Shown: positions 36,026 to 45,864, numbered from the stretch's first letter. The stretch is 64,000 nucleotides of DNA from Chamaesiphon minutus PCC 6605 (GCF_000317145.1 NC_019697.1:6003889-6067888); one strand, 5' to 3'. The notes: generated from the sequence alone by a model not told the origin. A program made the numbers and translations.

Positions 36026-36044
36026 CTAATAATTGTCGATCGAC

Positions 36045-37085
36045 TTACGATTGAGAATGCGCCCATTTTGCTTCGATATTGCTGGCATTGGCCAGCAAAT
36101 AGTGAGGTCGGAAATAGGCTAAGACTAATCCGGCAAAGAATAGCACCACAGCCGCGATCGCGATCGGGATGGCTAATGGTAGCTGCACCAAGTGGCGAGG
36201 CTCTTCAGCCACAACGGTATAACAGCGATGCAGCAATTGTTTTACTTTCCATAGGCCAATTCCACCGCAGGCGATCGCATCGCGAAGTGGTTGCCAAGTC
36301 GGACGCTCGGTGACAGACGACTGCCGCTCTAACCGCGAAACTGCTAGCGCATCGTATCCCAATAGCAGGAACCGCCAATAGAAATGAGTCAGACCATTAG
36401 GCGCAGCATGAGTCGCCCGCGCCTGTGGCTGCTGCCAAATCGTGTATCCTGCTGCCTGCATCGATTGCGCGTGAATCGTGCAGTTACCGCGATAAATTGG
36501 CAGTCGGGCGGGAATCGGATGCTCGATCAGAAACTCGCGCCCAAATGCGACATTATTACAAAAATACCCGCGACCGCTAGCTAACTGCACCCGATCGGAA
36601 AACCGAGGAAAGATGTAGACCAACGCGATCGCCAATTCGTAAGCACTGGTAATGGGCGTAGTTGTCTCACCCGCCACCACTCGCACCTCTGGCTGTCGAG
36701 AGAATGGCATCAAAATATGCCTGAGCCAATCTGGTTCGTAAACGCAGTCGGAGTCGGCCAGCACGACGATCTCGCCAGTGGTGAGGGCGATGCCCTTCAT
36801 CTTGGCTGCGTAGTAATCAATATCCGCATCGATCCGGCGCACCGTCAAAAAGGGATAATCGCGACAGAGTCGATCGATCGTCTCTTTGGGTACATCGCCG
36901 CTTTCGACAATTAGGACTTCATTTGCCTGCTTCAGCGGCAATTCCTGTGCGGCCAAGCTATCAAGACACCGAGCCAATCCCGCAATGTCCGCACTTGAGA
37001 GATTTTCGGTTTCGACGACGATCGAAAAACTGGGTACGGTGGGAGATTCGGATGGCAAGGGGGTTTGAGATGGTGAAAACACCAT
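36045..37085 (-). CDS. Glycosyltransferase family 2-like
   Basis: A 346-aa GT2-type enzyme with a variant N-terminus. SIVVETENLSSADIAGLARCLDSL, VLIVESGDVP, DYYAAKMKGIALTTGEIVVLADSDCVYE (with the DxD motif ADSDC), and YRGNCTIHAQSMQAAGY are recognisable GT-A segments. The C-terminus has two hydrophobic helices (about 270-315). The ATG at 37085 has an AGGAG box 8 bases upstream, favouring it over the GTG at 37094 that overlaps the box. It starts the block containing the flippase. Donor and acceptor are unknown. Confidence 0.8.
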   Translation of the reverse strand: MVFSPSQTPLPSESPTVPSFSIVVETENLSSADIAGLARCLDSLAAQELPLKQANEVLIVESGDVPKETIDRLCRDYPFLTVRRIDADIDYYAAKMKGIALTTGEIVVLADSDCVYEPDWLRHILMPFSRQPEVRVVAGETTTPITSAYELAIALVYIFPRFSDRVQLASGRGYFCNNVAFGREFLIEHPIPARLPIYRGNCTIHAQSMQAAGYTIWQQPQARATHAAPNGLTHFYWRFLLLGYDALAVSRLERQSSVTERPTWQPLRDAIACGGIGLWKVKQLLHRCYTVVAEEPRHLVQLPLAIPIAIAAVVLFFAGLVLAYFRPHYLLANASNIEAKWAHSQS

Positions 37086-37140
37086 AAACTTCACTCCTAA
37101 CTATATTTTGGGGCTACAGGATCGGCGATATCTTGGCATC

Positions 37141-38634
37141 TTAAACCGATACTTCTCGATCGGGTATGTTACTAAATTTTGATTCAGTCAGCTTTTGGGT
37201 TGCTGTTTTCCACTGTTCTTTGGTGAACTCTTCATGATAAGACCGTTCCACATTTATATTCCACAGATCGTGCCGTTCGCCCAAAATATTCTGGACGGCA
37301 AGCATGGCTGTCAGCATCGAATGATCTTGATTATTATAACGGTGCATTCCATTCCTACCGACGGTTTGTAGATTTTCAAATGTCTTTAAATAGTCCTGAA
37401 TCACCTGTAAATGCTGACGATATTCGCCATCATAAACTGGATAAGCTTTGGGTTGCCGAATTACGGTACCATCCCGCACATCACCAGGGAGAACGCCGAT
37501 ATTTAGATCGATCGCTTCTTGCGTTGCCAACTCAATCAGCTCTTCGGTCGATCGACCCCATAAGTCCTCACCTTTATTGCAAAAATATTCCATTCCCAAA
37601 CAGGTTTTCCCTGGTTCGGGTACCATTGCCGCACTCCAGTTTTTGAAGTTTTGAATCCTCCCCACCTTAAATTCGGGACTATGAATATAAATCCAATTGT
37701 CAGGAAATAGATCGTCGCGATCGATAATCAAGGCCACAATCAAAAAATCGCGATATTTTAAGCCTTTGGCTGCGGCGAGTACTTCCGATGGCGGGAGCGG
37801 ATCGAGACGTTGTAGCAATGCAGTTACAGGCATAGTTGAAATAAATGCATCGGCTTCAATCTGCTGGGTTTGGCCGTTTTGCTCGATCGTCATCCGCTCG
37901 ATCCGCTTGCCCGACCGCTCGATTCGCTTTACCTTCGTATTCAGTCGCACCTCACCGCCTTTTTGCTCGATTAGTTCCTGAGTGCGTTCCCACATCATCC
38001 CTGGGCCTAAAATCGGGTAGTCGAATTCTTTAATCAAGCTTTTGGCATTCTGGCTGCCAAACACCGCATTGATGACGACTCGCCGCAGTGACATGCCATT
38101 AATCCGCTGTGCTGCCCAATCTGCGCGAATTTGGTTGCAGGGAATCCCCCACACTTTTTCGGTATAGGTTTTGAAAAAAGTGCGGTAGAGGCGTTCGCCA
38201 AATCGATCGGTCACCCACTCTTCAAATGTCTCCGGTTCGGGGGTCAGCTTCAACGTCGATTTAAGCTTGGCTTGGCAATAGCTCATCACCATCAAGAAGC
38301 TGTCGGACAGCCCAACATTTGAGAGGGTATTGGATACGGATAGTGGGTAGTTATAAAACTTGCCCTGATAATAAATCCGCGATAGGCGCGGGACTTGAAT
38401 GAATTCTGTATCGAGAATTTCATGCCAAAAGCGATCGACTTGCGGGACTTTGGTAAAAAAACGATGTCCACCGATATCAAATCGATACCCTTTATACATT
38501 TCGGTGCGGGAAATCCCCCCGACTAAGTTGGCTTGTTCGACGACGATCGTCTCAATACCACGTTTGACTAATTCGTAGCCTGCTGTGAGTCCGGCTGGTC
38601 CTGCACCGACGATCGCGACGGGATATCGTGTCAT
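37141..38634 (-). CDS. FAD-dependent oxidoreductase, UDP-galactopyranose-mutase/protoporphyrinogen-oxidase-like
   Basis: A 497-aa flavoprotein. The N-terminal Rossmann fold AIVGAGPAGLTAGYELVKRG (residues 6-25) and GYRFDIGGHRFFT match the amine-oxidase/UGM-like group found in polysaccharide clusters, where members convert or isomerise UDP-sugars or modify carrier-linked sugars. YPLSVSNTL and TEKVWGIPCNQIRADWAAQRI are characteristic of this clade. C-terminal FAD contact: GRNGMHRYNNQDHSMLTAM. Actual substrate not deducible. It is 47 bases upstream of the GT2 gene at 36045 and 128 bases downstream of the next GT2 gene, same strand, so probably one operon. Confidence 0.85.
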   Translation of the reverse strand: MTRYPVAIVGAGPAGLTAGYELVKRGIETIVVEQANLVGGISRTEMYKGYRFDIGGHRFFTKVPQVDRFWHEILDTEFIQVPRLSRIYYQGKFYNYPLSVSNTLSNVGLSDSFLMVMSYCQAKLKSTLKLTPEPETFEEWVTDRFGERLYRTFFKTYTEKVWGIPCNQIRADWAAQRINGMSLRRVVINAVFGSQNAKSLIKEFDYPILGPGMMWERTQELIEQKGGEVRLNTKVKRIERSGKRIERMTIEQNGQTQQIEADAFISTMPVTALLQRLDPLPPSEVLAAAKGLKYRDFLIVALIIDRDDLFPDNWIYIHSPEFKVGRIQNFKNWSAAMVPEPGKTCLGMEYFCNKGEDLWGRSTEELIELATQEAIDLNIGVLPGDVRDGTVIRQPKAYPVYDGEYRQHLQVIQDYLKTFENLQTVGRNGMHRYNNQDHSMLTAMLAVQNILGERHDLWNINVERSYHEEFTKEQWKTATQKLTESKFSNIPDREVSV

Positions 38635-38762
38635 GCATTTTCCTCAATTGATTTTTGTGGAGATATCGTTTGAGAGAGTTCTATATAAACCATAGATTAA
38701 GCTATGTAGCGTAGTCTCAACTTATACATAGTTGGTACCATAACAGATTTTTTGAAATCCAG

Positions 38763-39803
38763 CTACATTTTGTCAGCGTTAGTACTTGACGATTCCAAAA
38801 TTTCTAGGAGCTTGGGTTTGAAGGGTGCATGTCGGCTGAATAAGTGGTAGCGGATCGTCCCGATCGCAAATGCCAGTCCGCCATACAGAAAATATAGCCA
38901 GTGCCAAAACACGGTGCCACAGGCAAACCACCAGCCGCGTTGCTGGTAGAAAAATTGATAAACTGGCCAGTTGATAGATAGTAAAGCTAATCCAAATACC
39001 ATCGCGATCGCCACTGCCTGAATCCAAACAAAAGCTGTTACTAGAGCCAGCAACAAGCAGTAAGCAAAGATGATGGAAATCCGACTAGAAATCTTGAGAT
39101 TGAGATCGTTAACAAATTGTCGATCGCGCCAAATCAGCTCAGTCCAAGGTAATGCTCTGTAGAAAAATTCAGCTCTAAGTAAATTAATCGGTTGCCAGCA
39201 TTTGAGATGTTTTACCAAAATGGTTTTACATAACTCAATTCGATAGCCCGCCTTTTTTAACCGATAGCCCAGATCGATATCTTCGACTGACGGATAACGA
39301 TAATTCTCATCAAAGCCACCCAGTTCGAGAAACACCTCGCGGCGAATTGCCCCACAAGCCCCCCAGAATGTCGAAGCTTCGGGCGCACCATTTTGATGAG
39401 TGTAATGATGAAATAAATTTTTGTACTGGGATAAAAAATTTGGCGCACCAGGCGCATCATCATAAGAGCCAATTAAAGCGGTGACATCCGATCGATCCTC
39501 AAAGATTTTCAGCACCTGGGGCAGTGTATCGGCATGAATTGTCACATCTGCATCGAGAAATAATAAAACGTCCCCCGTGGCAACTTGGGCACCGCGATTT
39601 CGCGCTCGTGCTGGCCCCCCTGCGGTCTCAAACGTGGCAACTTTCGCACCAAAAGAGCGCGCTAGTCGCTCGGAACCGTCTGTTCCGCCATCGACGACAA
39701 CCACGACTTCCATCTCTGGCGGAATGAACTGCTTGAGACTAGATAGACATTTTTGGAAGCTCTCGCCACCGTTATACACCGGAATCACGATCGAAACTAT
39801 CAA
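38763..39803 (-). CDS. Glycosyltransferase family 2, membrane-attached
   Basis: A 346-aa GT2. VSIVIPVYNGGESFQKCL, VVDGGTDGSE, AGGPARARNRGAQVATGDVL and the metal motif LFLDADV are present, then GGFDENYRYPSVEDIDLGYRL (the ED motif for the acceptor). The C-terminal third has two to three transmembrane helices (about 240-320). The start codon is TTG at 39801-39803: it is preceded at 9 bases by a full AAGGAG and directly encodes the start of the fold; there is no ATG alternative. First gene of the minus-strand polysaccharide block. Confidence 0.92.
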   Translation of the reverse strand: MIVSIVIPVYNGGESFQKCLSSLKQFIPPEMEVVVVVDGGTDGSERLARSFGAKVATFETAGGPARARNRGAQVATGDVLLFLDADVTIHADTLPQVLKIFEDRSDVTALIGSYDDAPGAPNFLSQYKNLFHHYTHQNGAPEASTFWGACGAIRREVFLELGGFDENYRYPSVEDIDLGYRLKKAGYRIELCKTILVKHLKCWQPINLLRAEFFYRALPWTELIWRDRQFVNDLNLKISSRISIIFAYCLLLALVTAFVWIQAVAIAMVFGLALLSINWPVYQFFYQQRGWWFACGTVFWHWLYFLYGGLAFAIGTIRYHLFSRHAPFKPKLLEILESSSTNADKM

Positions 39804-39812
39804 ATCGAATAT

Positions 39813-39818
39813 CTCCTT
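39813..39818 (-). promoter_or_regulatory. Ribosome-binding site that fixes a TTG start
   Basis: AAGGAG on the minus strand, nine bases before the TTG of the GT2 gene at 39803. It is the best Shine-Dalgarno match in the cluster and the reason to accept a TTG start. Confidence 0.75.
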
Positions 39819-39937
39819 GAATTCTAACTGGTAAGCTGTTTTAGCTCTAAATTTATCGATTTAATTGTCGATCGATAGGGGTGTAGAGTGTCAATAGTCT
39901 GGTTCGATGTTTGATAGCATACCCACAAATTTAATAT

Positions 39938-40894
39938 TTATTCGAGATCGACTCTTGACTCCCGCTCTAAAAACGCCATAATTTCAGCATTGGTAGGTTG
40001 AGCATCGATCGCACCTAATTTGTGAGTAGTCAAAGCTCCAGCCGCAGCCGCATAGCGGACTATTTCTGTACCAGATGTCTGTCCGCTACCGAGTTGATGC
40101 AATAATCCAGCAACAAAGGCATCGCCAGCACCTGTAGTATCGATCGCCGTCACGCCAAAAGCTGGCTGCTGTCCGCTTTCCCCCCCCAGCCAGTACTCGC
40201 AAATATTGCCACCATCGGTTACGAAAATCCCTACAGCTTTGGGTAAGTAAGCACACAAAGCTGTAGGTGATGTCGTACTATAAATTAGTTCGGCTTCTTC
40301 GCGGGCAAATTTGACATAATCGGCTGTTGCTAACAATTGTTGGATTTTGGGGATCGCGATGTCTGGGGATGTCCAAAAAGTCGGTCGCCAGTTGATATCG
40401 ACCATAATTTTGACGCCATGCTCTTGGGCAAATTCTACGGCTTGCCAGGTACTAGCCGCACTGTGTGGGTAAGCCAAAGCCAATGTCCCCAGCAACAAAA
40501 AATCTGCATCGGTAAATAGTAGACTAGGTATCTGACTCAGTTGAGCATCGGCAAATCGATCGGTCGGAATTTCCCCAAACCCACCAAAAATCCGATCTCC
40601 ATCCGCCGTTCTGAGTACCTGCACTTGGCGCGTGGGAGCAGTGGGATGGCGTTGCAGTGCGCTGATATCTACTCCTTCAGCTGCTAATTTAGCAGCTAAT
40701 TGGATTCCTGCATCATCATTACCCACGCAGCCGATAAATCTCGATCGATCGCCCATTTTTACCAGCGCACAAGCGACATTTGCAGGCGCGCCACCAGGCA
40801 GCGGCGTCCAAGATGTTACAAGCTCGCTACTGACCCCGCTTTGCTCGGCAAGCAGATCGAAGAGGACTTCTCCTAGGCAAATAATGGTAGACAT
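39938..40894 (-). CDS. PfkB-family carbohydrate kinase (fructokinase-like)
   Basis: A 318-aa ribokinase/PfkB-fold kinase phosphorylating a sugar, most like fructokinases. Marks: LGEVLFDLL at the start, LPGGAPANVACALVKMG (PfkB signature 1 region), and DTTGAGDAFVAGLLHQLG (signature 2, catalytic Asp in GAGD). The domain lid is between residues about 10 and 100. Ends with a basic-acidic tail. Same strand as the polysaccharide block but 130 bp apart. It is preceded by a GGGGATA heptamer array. Confidence 0.9.
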   Translation of the reverse strand: MSTIICLGEVLFDLLAEQSGVSSELVTSWTPLPGGAPANVACALVKMGDRSRFIGCVGNDDAGIQLAAKLAAEGVDISALQRHPTAPTRQVQVLRTADGDRIFGGFGEIPTDRFADAQLSQIPSLLFTDADFLLLGTLALAYPHSAASTWQAVEFAQEHGVKIMVDINWRPTFWTSPDIAIPKIQQLLATADYVKFAREEAELIYSTTSPTALCAYLPKAVGIFVTDGGNICEYWLGGESGQQPAFGVTAIDTTGAGDAFVAGLLHQLGSGQTSGTEIVRYAAAAGALTTHKLGAIDAQPTNAEIMAFLERESRVDLE

Positions 40895-40905
40895 AGCTTA
40901 GAGGG

Positions 40906-40949
40906 TAGGGGATAGGGGATAGGGGATAGGGGATAGGGGATAGGGGATT
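40906..40949. repeat. Heptanucleotide array (GGGGATA)
   Basis: Six near-perfect copies of GGGGATA in tandem, about 10 bases upstream of the kinase start, within the promoter region between the kinase and queA. Confidence 0.95.
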
Positions 40950-41060
40950 GAAGACGCAGGTTAGCACCGATAACCTAATCCTGAAAATCCGACAAATCCT
41001 AAAAATCCCGATCGCGCGCGACGATTAAACTAATATTAAATATTCGACGAATTAGGGCAG

Positions 41061-42149
41061 ATGAATACCAGTCTAGACCGACTACTAGCTAGTTATGATT
41101 ATGAATTACCACCAGAATCGATCGCACAGACGCCAGTAGTGCCCAGAGATCGATCGAGGTTGTTGGTAGTCGAAACTGGATCGGGGTATCAGCATCGTCA
41201 CTTTCATGAGATTGGCGATTTTTTGACGGCTGGAGATTTGCTCGTATTTAATAATACACGGGTAATTCCCGCGCGGGTTTATGGTGTCAAAACCACAGGC
41301 GCGCCTGTCGAAATCTTGCTCTTATCCGAGCGAGAGCATAATTGCTGGCTGGCATTAGTCAAACCCGGACGCAAACTCAAGATCGGTACCAAAATTGTTT
41401 TTCCCGCTCGCAATCCGGAGAGTAAAATTCCCCAGATTACCGCCGATATTATGGACAGGGATGAAGCAACTGGCGGGAGAGTATTAAGATTTGACATCCC
41501 CGATGGGGTACCTTTACTATCGATTCTCGCTGACTTTGGCGAATTACCTTTACCGCCCTATATTACTGCCAGTACATCTACTGACGAACAGTATCAAACC
41601 GTCTATGCCAAGGTTCCGGGCGCAGTTGCTGCGCCGACAGCCGGATTGCATTTTACCCCCGAATTACTCGATCGATTGACACAGCAAGGAATCAGTCGCG
41701 CGGAGGTGACGCTACATGTGGGTGTCGGGACTTTTCGTCCTGTGGAGGCTGAGGATATTACCACCCACCAAATGCACCATGAATGGCTAGAGATTACTAG
41801 CGAGACAGTCGATCTCATTAACGCTGCTAAGGCCGCTGGCGGCAAGATCTATGCCGTTGGGACTACAGCGGTACGAGTCCTCGAAACAGCAGCTCAGACG
41901 GGCAAATTGCAGCCTTACAGAGGCGATACGAATATGTTTATCTACCCAGGCTATCAGTGGCAAGTCGTCGATGGCTTGATTACCAATTTCCACCTACCAG
42001 GATCGAGTCTGATGATGCTCGTCAGTGCCGCGATCGGCAGAGAGAGACTGCTAGATTTATATCAGATCGCGATCGCTGATGGCTATCGCTTCTACTCCTT
42101 CGGCGATGCCATGTTAATTCGTCCTTTTCGATCTATGGAATCCATTTGA
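41061..42149 (+). CDS. queA: S-adenosylmethionine:tRNA ribosyltransferase-isomerase
   Basis: A 362-aa enzyme that transfers the ribosyl part of SAM to preQ1-modified tRNA to make epoxyqueuosine. Family sequence is clear throughout: [68 protein letters not shown] and [12 protein letters not shown]. Length is standard (340-360 aa). The ATG at 41061 is the natural start. It is a monocistronic gene with a large nested palindrome element after it. Confidence 0.97.
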   Translation: MNTSLDRLLASYDYELPPESIAQTPVVPRDRSRLLVVETGSGYQHRHFHEIGDFLTAGDLLVFNNTRVIPARVYGVKTTGAPVEILLLSEREHNCWLALVKPGRKLKIGTKIVFPARNPESKIPQITADIMDRDEATGGRVLRFDIPDGVPLLSILADFGELPLPPYITASTSTDEQYQTVYAKVPGAVAAPTAGLHFTPELLDRLTQQGISRAEVTLHVGVGTFRPVEAEDITTHQMHHEWLEITSETVDLINAAKAAGGKIYAVGTTAVRVLETAAQTGKLQPYRGDTNMFIYPGYQWQVVDGLITNFHLPGSSLMMLVSAAIGRERLLDLYQIAIADGYRFYSFGDAMLIRPFRSMESI

Positions 42150-42184
42150 GATCTTTTCAGAAGGAATCGATCTGTAGATACTGG

Positions 42185-42362
42185 TGGGGAAGGGCGGGTT
42201 TGTTCAGAGTTGATGGTTGTACGCGTGAATCTCTAGCATAAACCCGCCCCTACGGTCGATCTACAAAATGTATCGAACAGATATTTATGGATCTGTAGGG
42301 GCGGGTTTATGCTAGTTAATAGTCGGGTAAAGTTGGAGCTTAAACAAACCCGCCCTTCCCAC
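42185..42362. repeat. Nested-palindrome repeat element downstream of queA
   Basis: A 178-bp element with outer arms AAGGGCGGGTTTGTT (42190-42204) and its complement (42343-42357), and a perfect inner 21-bp inverted repeat (42233-42253 with 42295-42315) built on the GCATAAACCCGCCCCTAC sequence. RNA from either strand would fold into a long hairpin. A related but less complete copy is at 52358-52486. It encodes nothing. Confidence 0.85.
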
Positions 42363-42414
42363 TAGAAGATCTCGAATGGTTTCTATAAAAGAATAAATAC
42401 CTAAAGCCTAAAGC

Positions 42415-42882
42415 CTATCCCCCTGCTTCACACCGAATCTCTACCATAAACCCATCCGGATCGTAGCAATAGATGCCGCGACCTGTCGATCGAGTAACAG
42501 GTTCGCCCTCAATTTTGACCCCATGGAATTGCAAAACTCGCACGGCTAAATCAAATAAAGCAGGCGCGATGTCAAATGCCAAATGATTGGCGCGGGTAAA
42601 TTGCACGGTAGGATCGATCGATGGTGGCGACAAATCTGGCTCGGCAAACAAATCGAGAATAGTACCATCGGGAATCCGAAAATTTGCGACCCGACCCTGT
42701 TTTACTAGTTCGATCAGGCTCGATGGGATTTCTGCACCCGTCAGCTCGTGTAAACCCAAAATTTGGCCGTAAAAGTGACGCGAGGCTTGCATGTCTGCGA
42801 CATTCAGAGCGATGTGGTGCAAGCCTCGCAAAGCATCGACAGGCAATGTTGGCATAGATTGAGCAGTCACGAGCGTTGTCAT
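42415..42882 (-). CDS. VOC-superfamily protein (glyoxalase/dioxygenase-like)
   Basis: A 155-aa protein with two beta-alpha-beta-beta-beta modules. Metal ligands fit the family: His22/His23 in LHHIALNV, the acid of LDLFAEPD, His in RANHLAFDI and Glu near the C-terminus in GFMVEIRCE. Substrate unknown; related cyanobacterial proteins are annotated glyoxalase or bleomycin-resistance type. The ATG at 42882 is preferred; the frame further upstream (to 42963) is translated heptamer repeat. The stop is 34 bases from the nested palindrome's end. Confidence 0.88.
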   Translation of the reverse strand: MTTLVTAQSMPTLPVDALRGLHHIALNVADMQASRHFYGQILGLHELTGAEIPSSLIELVKQGRVANFRIPDGTILDLFAEPDLSPPSIDPTVQFTRANHLAFDIAPALFDLAVRVLQFHGVKIEGEPVTRSTGRGIYCYDPDGFMVEIRCEAGG

Positions 42883-42942
42883 TGGGATTTGGGATTGTGG
42901 CTTGTGGATTTGGGATTGCGGATTGCAGATTGCGGATTGGGA
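42883..42942. repeat. Heptanucleotide array (GGATTGC/GGATTTG)
   Basis: About eight tandem 7-mers of the type GGATTTG, GGATTGT, GGATTGC immediately upstream of the VOC gene start. They occupy the expected ribosome-binding and promoter region. Confidence 0.9.
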
Positions 42943-43170
42943 TGTTGCGACCGATCCACCCATCTATCCATCTACTCATCCACTCATCCGCCGTTACAAC
43001 ACTACTATCCTAGCGAAAACCGGAAGAATCTAGCGATCGTTCTCACTCAAGAGTGTCCCGATATGAGGATAGCAGTCGTGTATATTCAAATTAAGACGAA
43101 GATTTAACCAGTGAAAGTGCATTACCTGGGGTTGCGACATCAACCAATATCTAAATCAACTTGAGAGTGA

Positions 43171-43359
43171 GTGCCGAACGTGGAAGATCGATTACCGTCA
43201 TTAATTCAAAAACAGCTCGATGCAATTATCGAGCGACATCCGCCGTTATTTCCATGGGAAACGGAATTTAGTGACTATGAAACAACCGAGCCAGAATCTG
43301 GGAACCCTAAACTTATTGAGATTCCAACTCCATCACCAGAACTAAACGGCGATCGGTGA
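43171..43359 (+). CDS. Small hypothetical protein upstream of a transglutaminase gene
   Basis: A 62-aa acidic protein starting at a GTG (43171; a second GTG three codons later is possible). It begins with a helix, DRLPSLIQKQLDAIIERHPP, and continues LFPWETEFSDYE before a Pro/Glu-rich tail. No domain is recognised. Only 37 bases separate its stop from the next gene, so the two are probably one transcript. Amino-acid composition and the tight gap support it as real. Confidence 0.6.
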   Translation: MPNVEDRLPSLIQKQLDAIIERHPPLFPWETEFSDYETTEPESGNPKLIEIPTPSPELNGDR

Positions 43360-43396
43360 CTATTTGGCCGAGTTAGTTACCATGTCATAATTTTAT

Positions 43397-45730
43397 ATGT
43401 CCCTATCTTCAAATCCGCAATCGACTTCGATTTTTGGCAAAATTCAGCAGCAGATGGCAAAGATGCCGAGAACTGCACCAGAGGAATCACTATTGTTGCG
43501 AGTGCTGGTGCAAGCCATGGTAGTCGTCGGTATTATTGCGACAGATGTAGCGGCGGAGACGCAGATGAGTTTGTGGGCGATTCCGGCGAGCATTGCGGGT
43601 GCTACTTGGAGTTGGTATCATCGCCACGATCGGAATATTGGCATGAAATTTGCCCTCGCATTGGCAATGCTGGGTGCATTGGGCTATTTTGTCGCAAATC
43701 TAGTCGGCAGTCTCAACGATACGCGACTAGTTTTGGCCGAATTATTGGTGCAAATGCAGACAATTCACACTTTCGATCTGCCGCGCCGCAAAGATTTGGG
43801 TTATTCAATTACGATCGGGTTAATCTTGATTTGCGTCGCTGGTACTTTGAGTCAAACTTTGGCTTTTGCACCGCTATTACTATTATTTTTGACGATCGCG
43901 ATTCCGGTATTATTTCTCGATTATCGCGCGCGGATCGATCTCCCCCCACTGAAAATTTCCAGCCCGAGTCAGATTGCCAAAATTGGACTACCGTGGCAAA
44001 GATTAGGACAATTATTGGGGATTGTCATCGCGATCGGTTTAGTTGTTTTTGCACTAATGCCACGCTTCCCTGGCTATCAGGGATCTCTTCCTGTCAGCGC
44101 GCCAGTTCAGTATCAGCAAGACAAATTCGATCCCCAAAGCATCCAGAATCCTGGCTACCAACGTAAGGGTAAATCTGGGGGTAAAGGTGCGCCGCAGATC
44201 GATGGAACCAACGGCGATGGTGATAGTGATGGCAAATTAGACGAAACTTTTTATTATGGATTCAACTCGAAAATAAGCCAAAATCTGCGGGGAGCAATGA
44301 AACCCAAGCTGGTAATGCGGGTGCGCGCTCAAGCTGCCGGATTTTGGAAAGCATTGGCATTCGATCGTTATACCGGACAAGGTTGGGAAATTTCCCAAAA
44401 CGATCGCACGCGGAAGATCCGTCGTCCTGCGTGGGATTATAAGTTCACGATCGATTATCGACGGACGAGAATGCCAACAAAACAAGTTATCCAAAGTTAT
44501 ACCGCCTTGGAAGAGTTGCCAAATATTATTCCAGGAATGCCATTAGCTAGTGAAATTTATTTCCCTACTCCAGAAATTGCGATCGATTTAGAAGGAAGTC
44601 TCCGTTCGCCTGTCGGTTTGCAAAAAGGTTTGACTTATACAGTTGTCTCGCAAGTTCCATATCGCGATCGACAATTACTCGATGCAGCCAGTACTACTTA
44701 CGATCCAAAAATTGTCGAGCGTTATCTGCAAATTCCCGATAAAATTGCACCCAAATTACAAAAATATACACAAAATTTAGTCAGTGATTACCCTCAACAA
44801 CAAGTTGGCAACAATAGCGAACCGCTAAAATCTAATTATGCGAAAGCTCTTTATCTTGCCCAATATCTCAAACAACGTTATCGCATCCCACAAGATCCGC
44901 TAGGACTAGCGCGCATTCCCGATGGTGAAGATTTAGCAAGCTGGTTTTTGTTTCGGTGTGAGGGCAAATCAACTACTTGCGAACCTGGTGGCTATGCCGA
45001 TCATTTTGTCACGACTTATACCATGATGTTGCGATCGATCGGAATTCCGGCGCGATTGATTGTTGGATTTGACTCTGGTAAATTCAATCCGTTTACTGGA
45101 TATTATGAAGTATCCAATACCGACGCACATGCCCTCACAGAAGTCTATTTCCCGAATTTTGGTTGGTTTGCTTTCGATCCGATTCCAGGACATCCCTTGA
45201 CCCCTCCAGGTGTCGATGAAGACCAAACTTTTAGTGCGCTCGGACAACTGTGGAAGTGGGTAGCTGGCTGGTTGCCTTCTCCAGTTACTGCTTGGATCGC
45301 CCAAATTTGGGCATTAACGATCGGTTGGCTGATAGTTGGTATGGCTTGGTTTTTCGGTCTGTTTAACCAAGGTTGGTTGGGTATATTTATCGGCAGCGCA
45401 ATTGCAATTGCCATCGCCTTCTGTGGCTGGTGGGGATGGCAACAATTGACTAAATGGCGATATCGACAATGGCTGAAAAAGTTATCGCCAGTCGAACGTG
45501 TCTATCAACAAATGTTAGCTCATTTACGCGATCGAGGCATTTCCAAACATCCCGCCCAAACTCCTTTAGAATATGCACGAGTAGTTGGTAACAATAGACC
45601 GAATTCGATCGGTAGTTTAGTCACCGAAATCTCTCAAGCTTATAGTGCTTGGCGATATGGAGCCGAAGCCCAACGACTCGATCGATTGCAGCAATTATTA
45701 GCCGATCTCAAGAAAGACAAAGCACAGTAA
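43397..45730 (+). CDS. TgpA-type transglutaminase-like membrane protein, catalytic Cys replaced
   Basis: A 777-aa protein of the DUF3488/transglutaminase-like/DUF4129 type. Five or six N-terminal helices (residues about 30-230), a periplasmic transglutaminase-like domain (about 300-610), a hydrophobic segment (about 640-690) and a C-terminal cytoplasmic domain are visible. In the core, the segment CEPGGYADHFVTTYTMMLRSIGIPAR aligns with the motif that should carry the nucleophile as YCEHF; here that position is Ala534, while His578 (DAHALTEVYFP) and Asp594 (FDP) remain. It is therefore probably a catalytically changed or inactive member. Two cysteines lie six to fifteen residues before Ala534 and might substitute. 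Confidence 0.85.
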   Translation: MSLSSNPQSTSIFGKIQQQMAKMPRTAPEESLLLRVLVQAMVVVGIIATDVAAETQMSLWAIPASIAGATWSWYHRHDRNIGMKFALALAMLGALGYFVANLVGSLNDTRLVLAELLVQMQTIHTFDLPRRKDLGYSITIGLILICVAGTLSQTLAFAPLLLLFLTIAIPVLFLDYRARIDLPPLKISSPSQIAKIGLPWQRLGQLLGIVIAIGLVVFALMPRFPGYQGSLPVSAPVQYQQDKFDPQSIQNPGYQRKGKSGGKGAPQIDGTNGDGDSDGKLDETFYYGFNSKISQNLRGAMKPKLVMRVRAQAAGFWKALAFDRYTGQGWEISQNDRTRKIRRPAWDYKFTIDYRRTRMPTKQVIQSYTALEELPNIIPGMPLASEIYFPTPEIAIDLEGSLRSPVGLQKGLTYTVVSQVPYRDRQLLDAASTTYDPKIVERYLQIPDKIAPKLQKYTQNLVSDYPQQQVGNNSEPLKSNYAKALYLAQYLKQRYRIPQDPLGLARIPDGEDLASWFLFRCEGKSTTCEPGGYADHFVTTYTMMLRSIGIPARLIVGFDSGKFNPFTGYYEVSNTDAHALTEVYFPNFGWFAFDPIPGHPLTPPGVDEDQTFSALGQLWKWVAGWLPSPVTAWIAQIWALTIGWLIVGMAWFFGLFNQGWLGIFIGSAIAIAIAFCGWWGWQQLTKWRYRQWLKKLSPVERVYQQMLAHLRDRGISKHPAQTPLEYARVVGNNRPNSIGSLVTEISQAYSAWRYGAEAQRLDRLQQLLADLKKDKAQ

Positions 45731-45825
45731 TTCAATATCTTACTAAAGAACCTAATAATTATCTTAACTAAAAGTGTAGCCTAGCTGTTATAATTAGAGC
45801 CGGATTTGGGCGATCTATGTCGATC

Positions 45826-45854
45826 GACAATTATCAATTATCAATTATCAGTTA
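45826..45854. repeat. Heptanucleotide array (AATTATC)
   Basis: Four tandem units of AATTATC, the last diverged, just before the methyltransferase start codon at 45865. Confidence 0.85.
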
Positions 45855-45864
45855 AGCTTGACAC

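Noticed and set aside
42883-42979. Extended N-terminus of the VOC protein and a second frame on the same strand
   Set aside because: Both are translations of a GGATTGC heptamer array (repeated NPQSQI-type residues).
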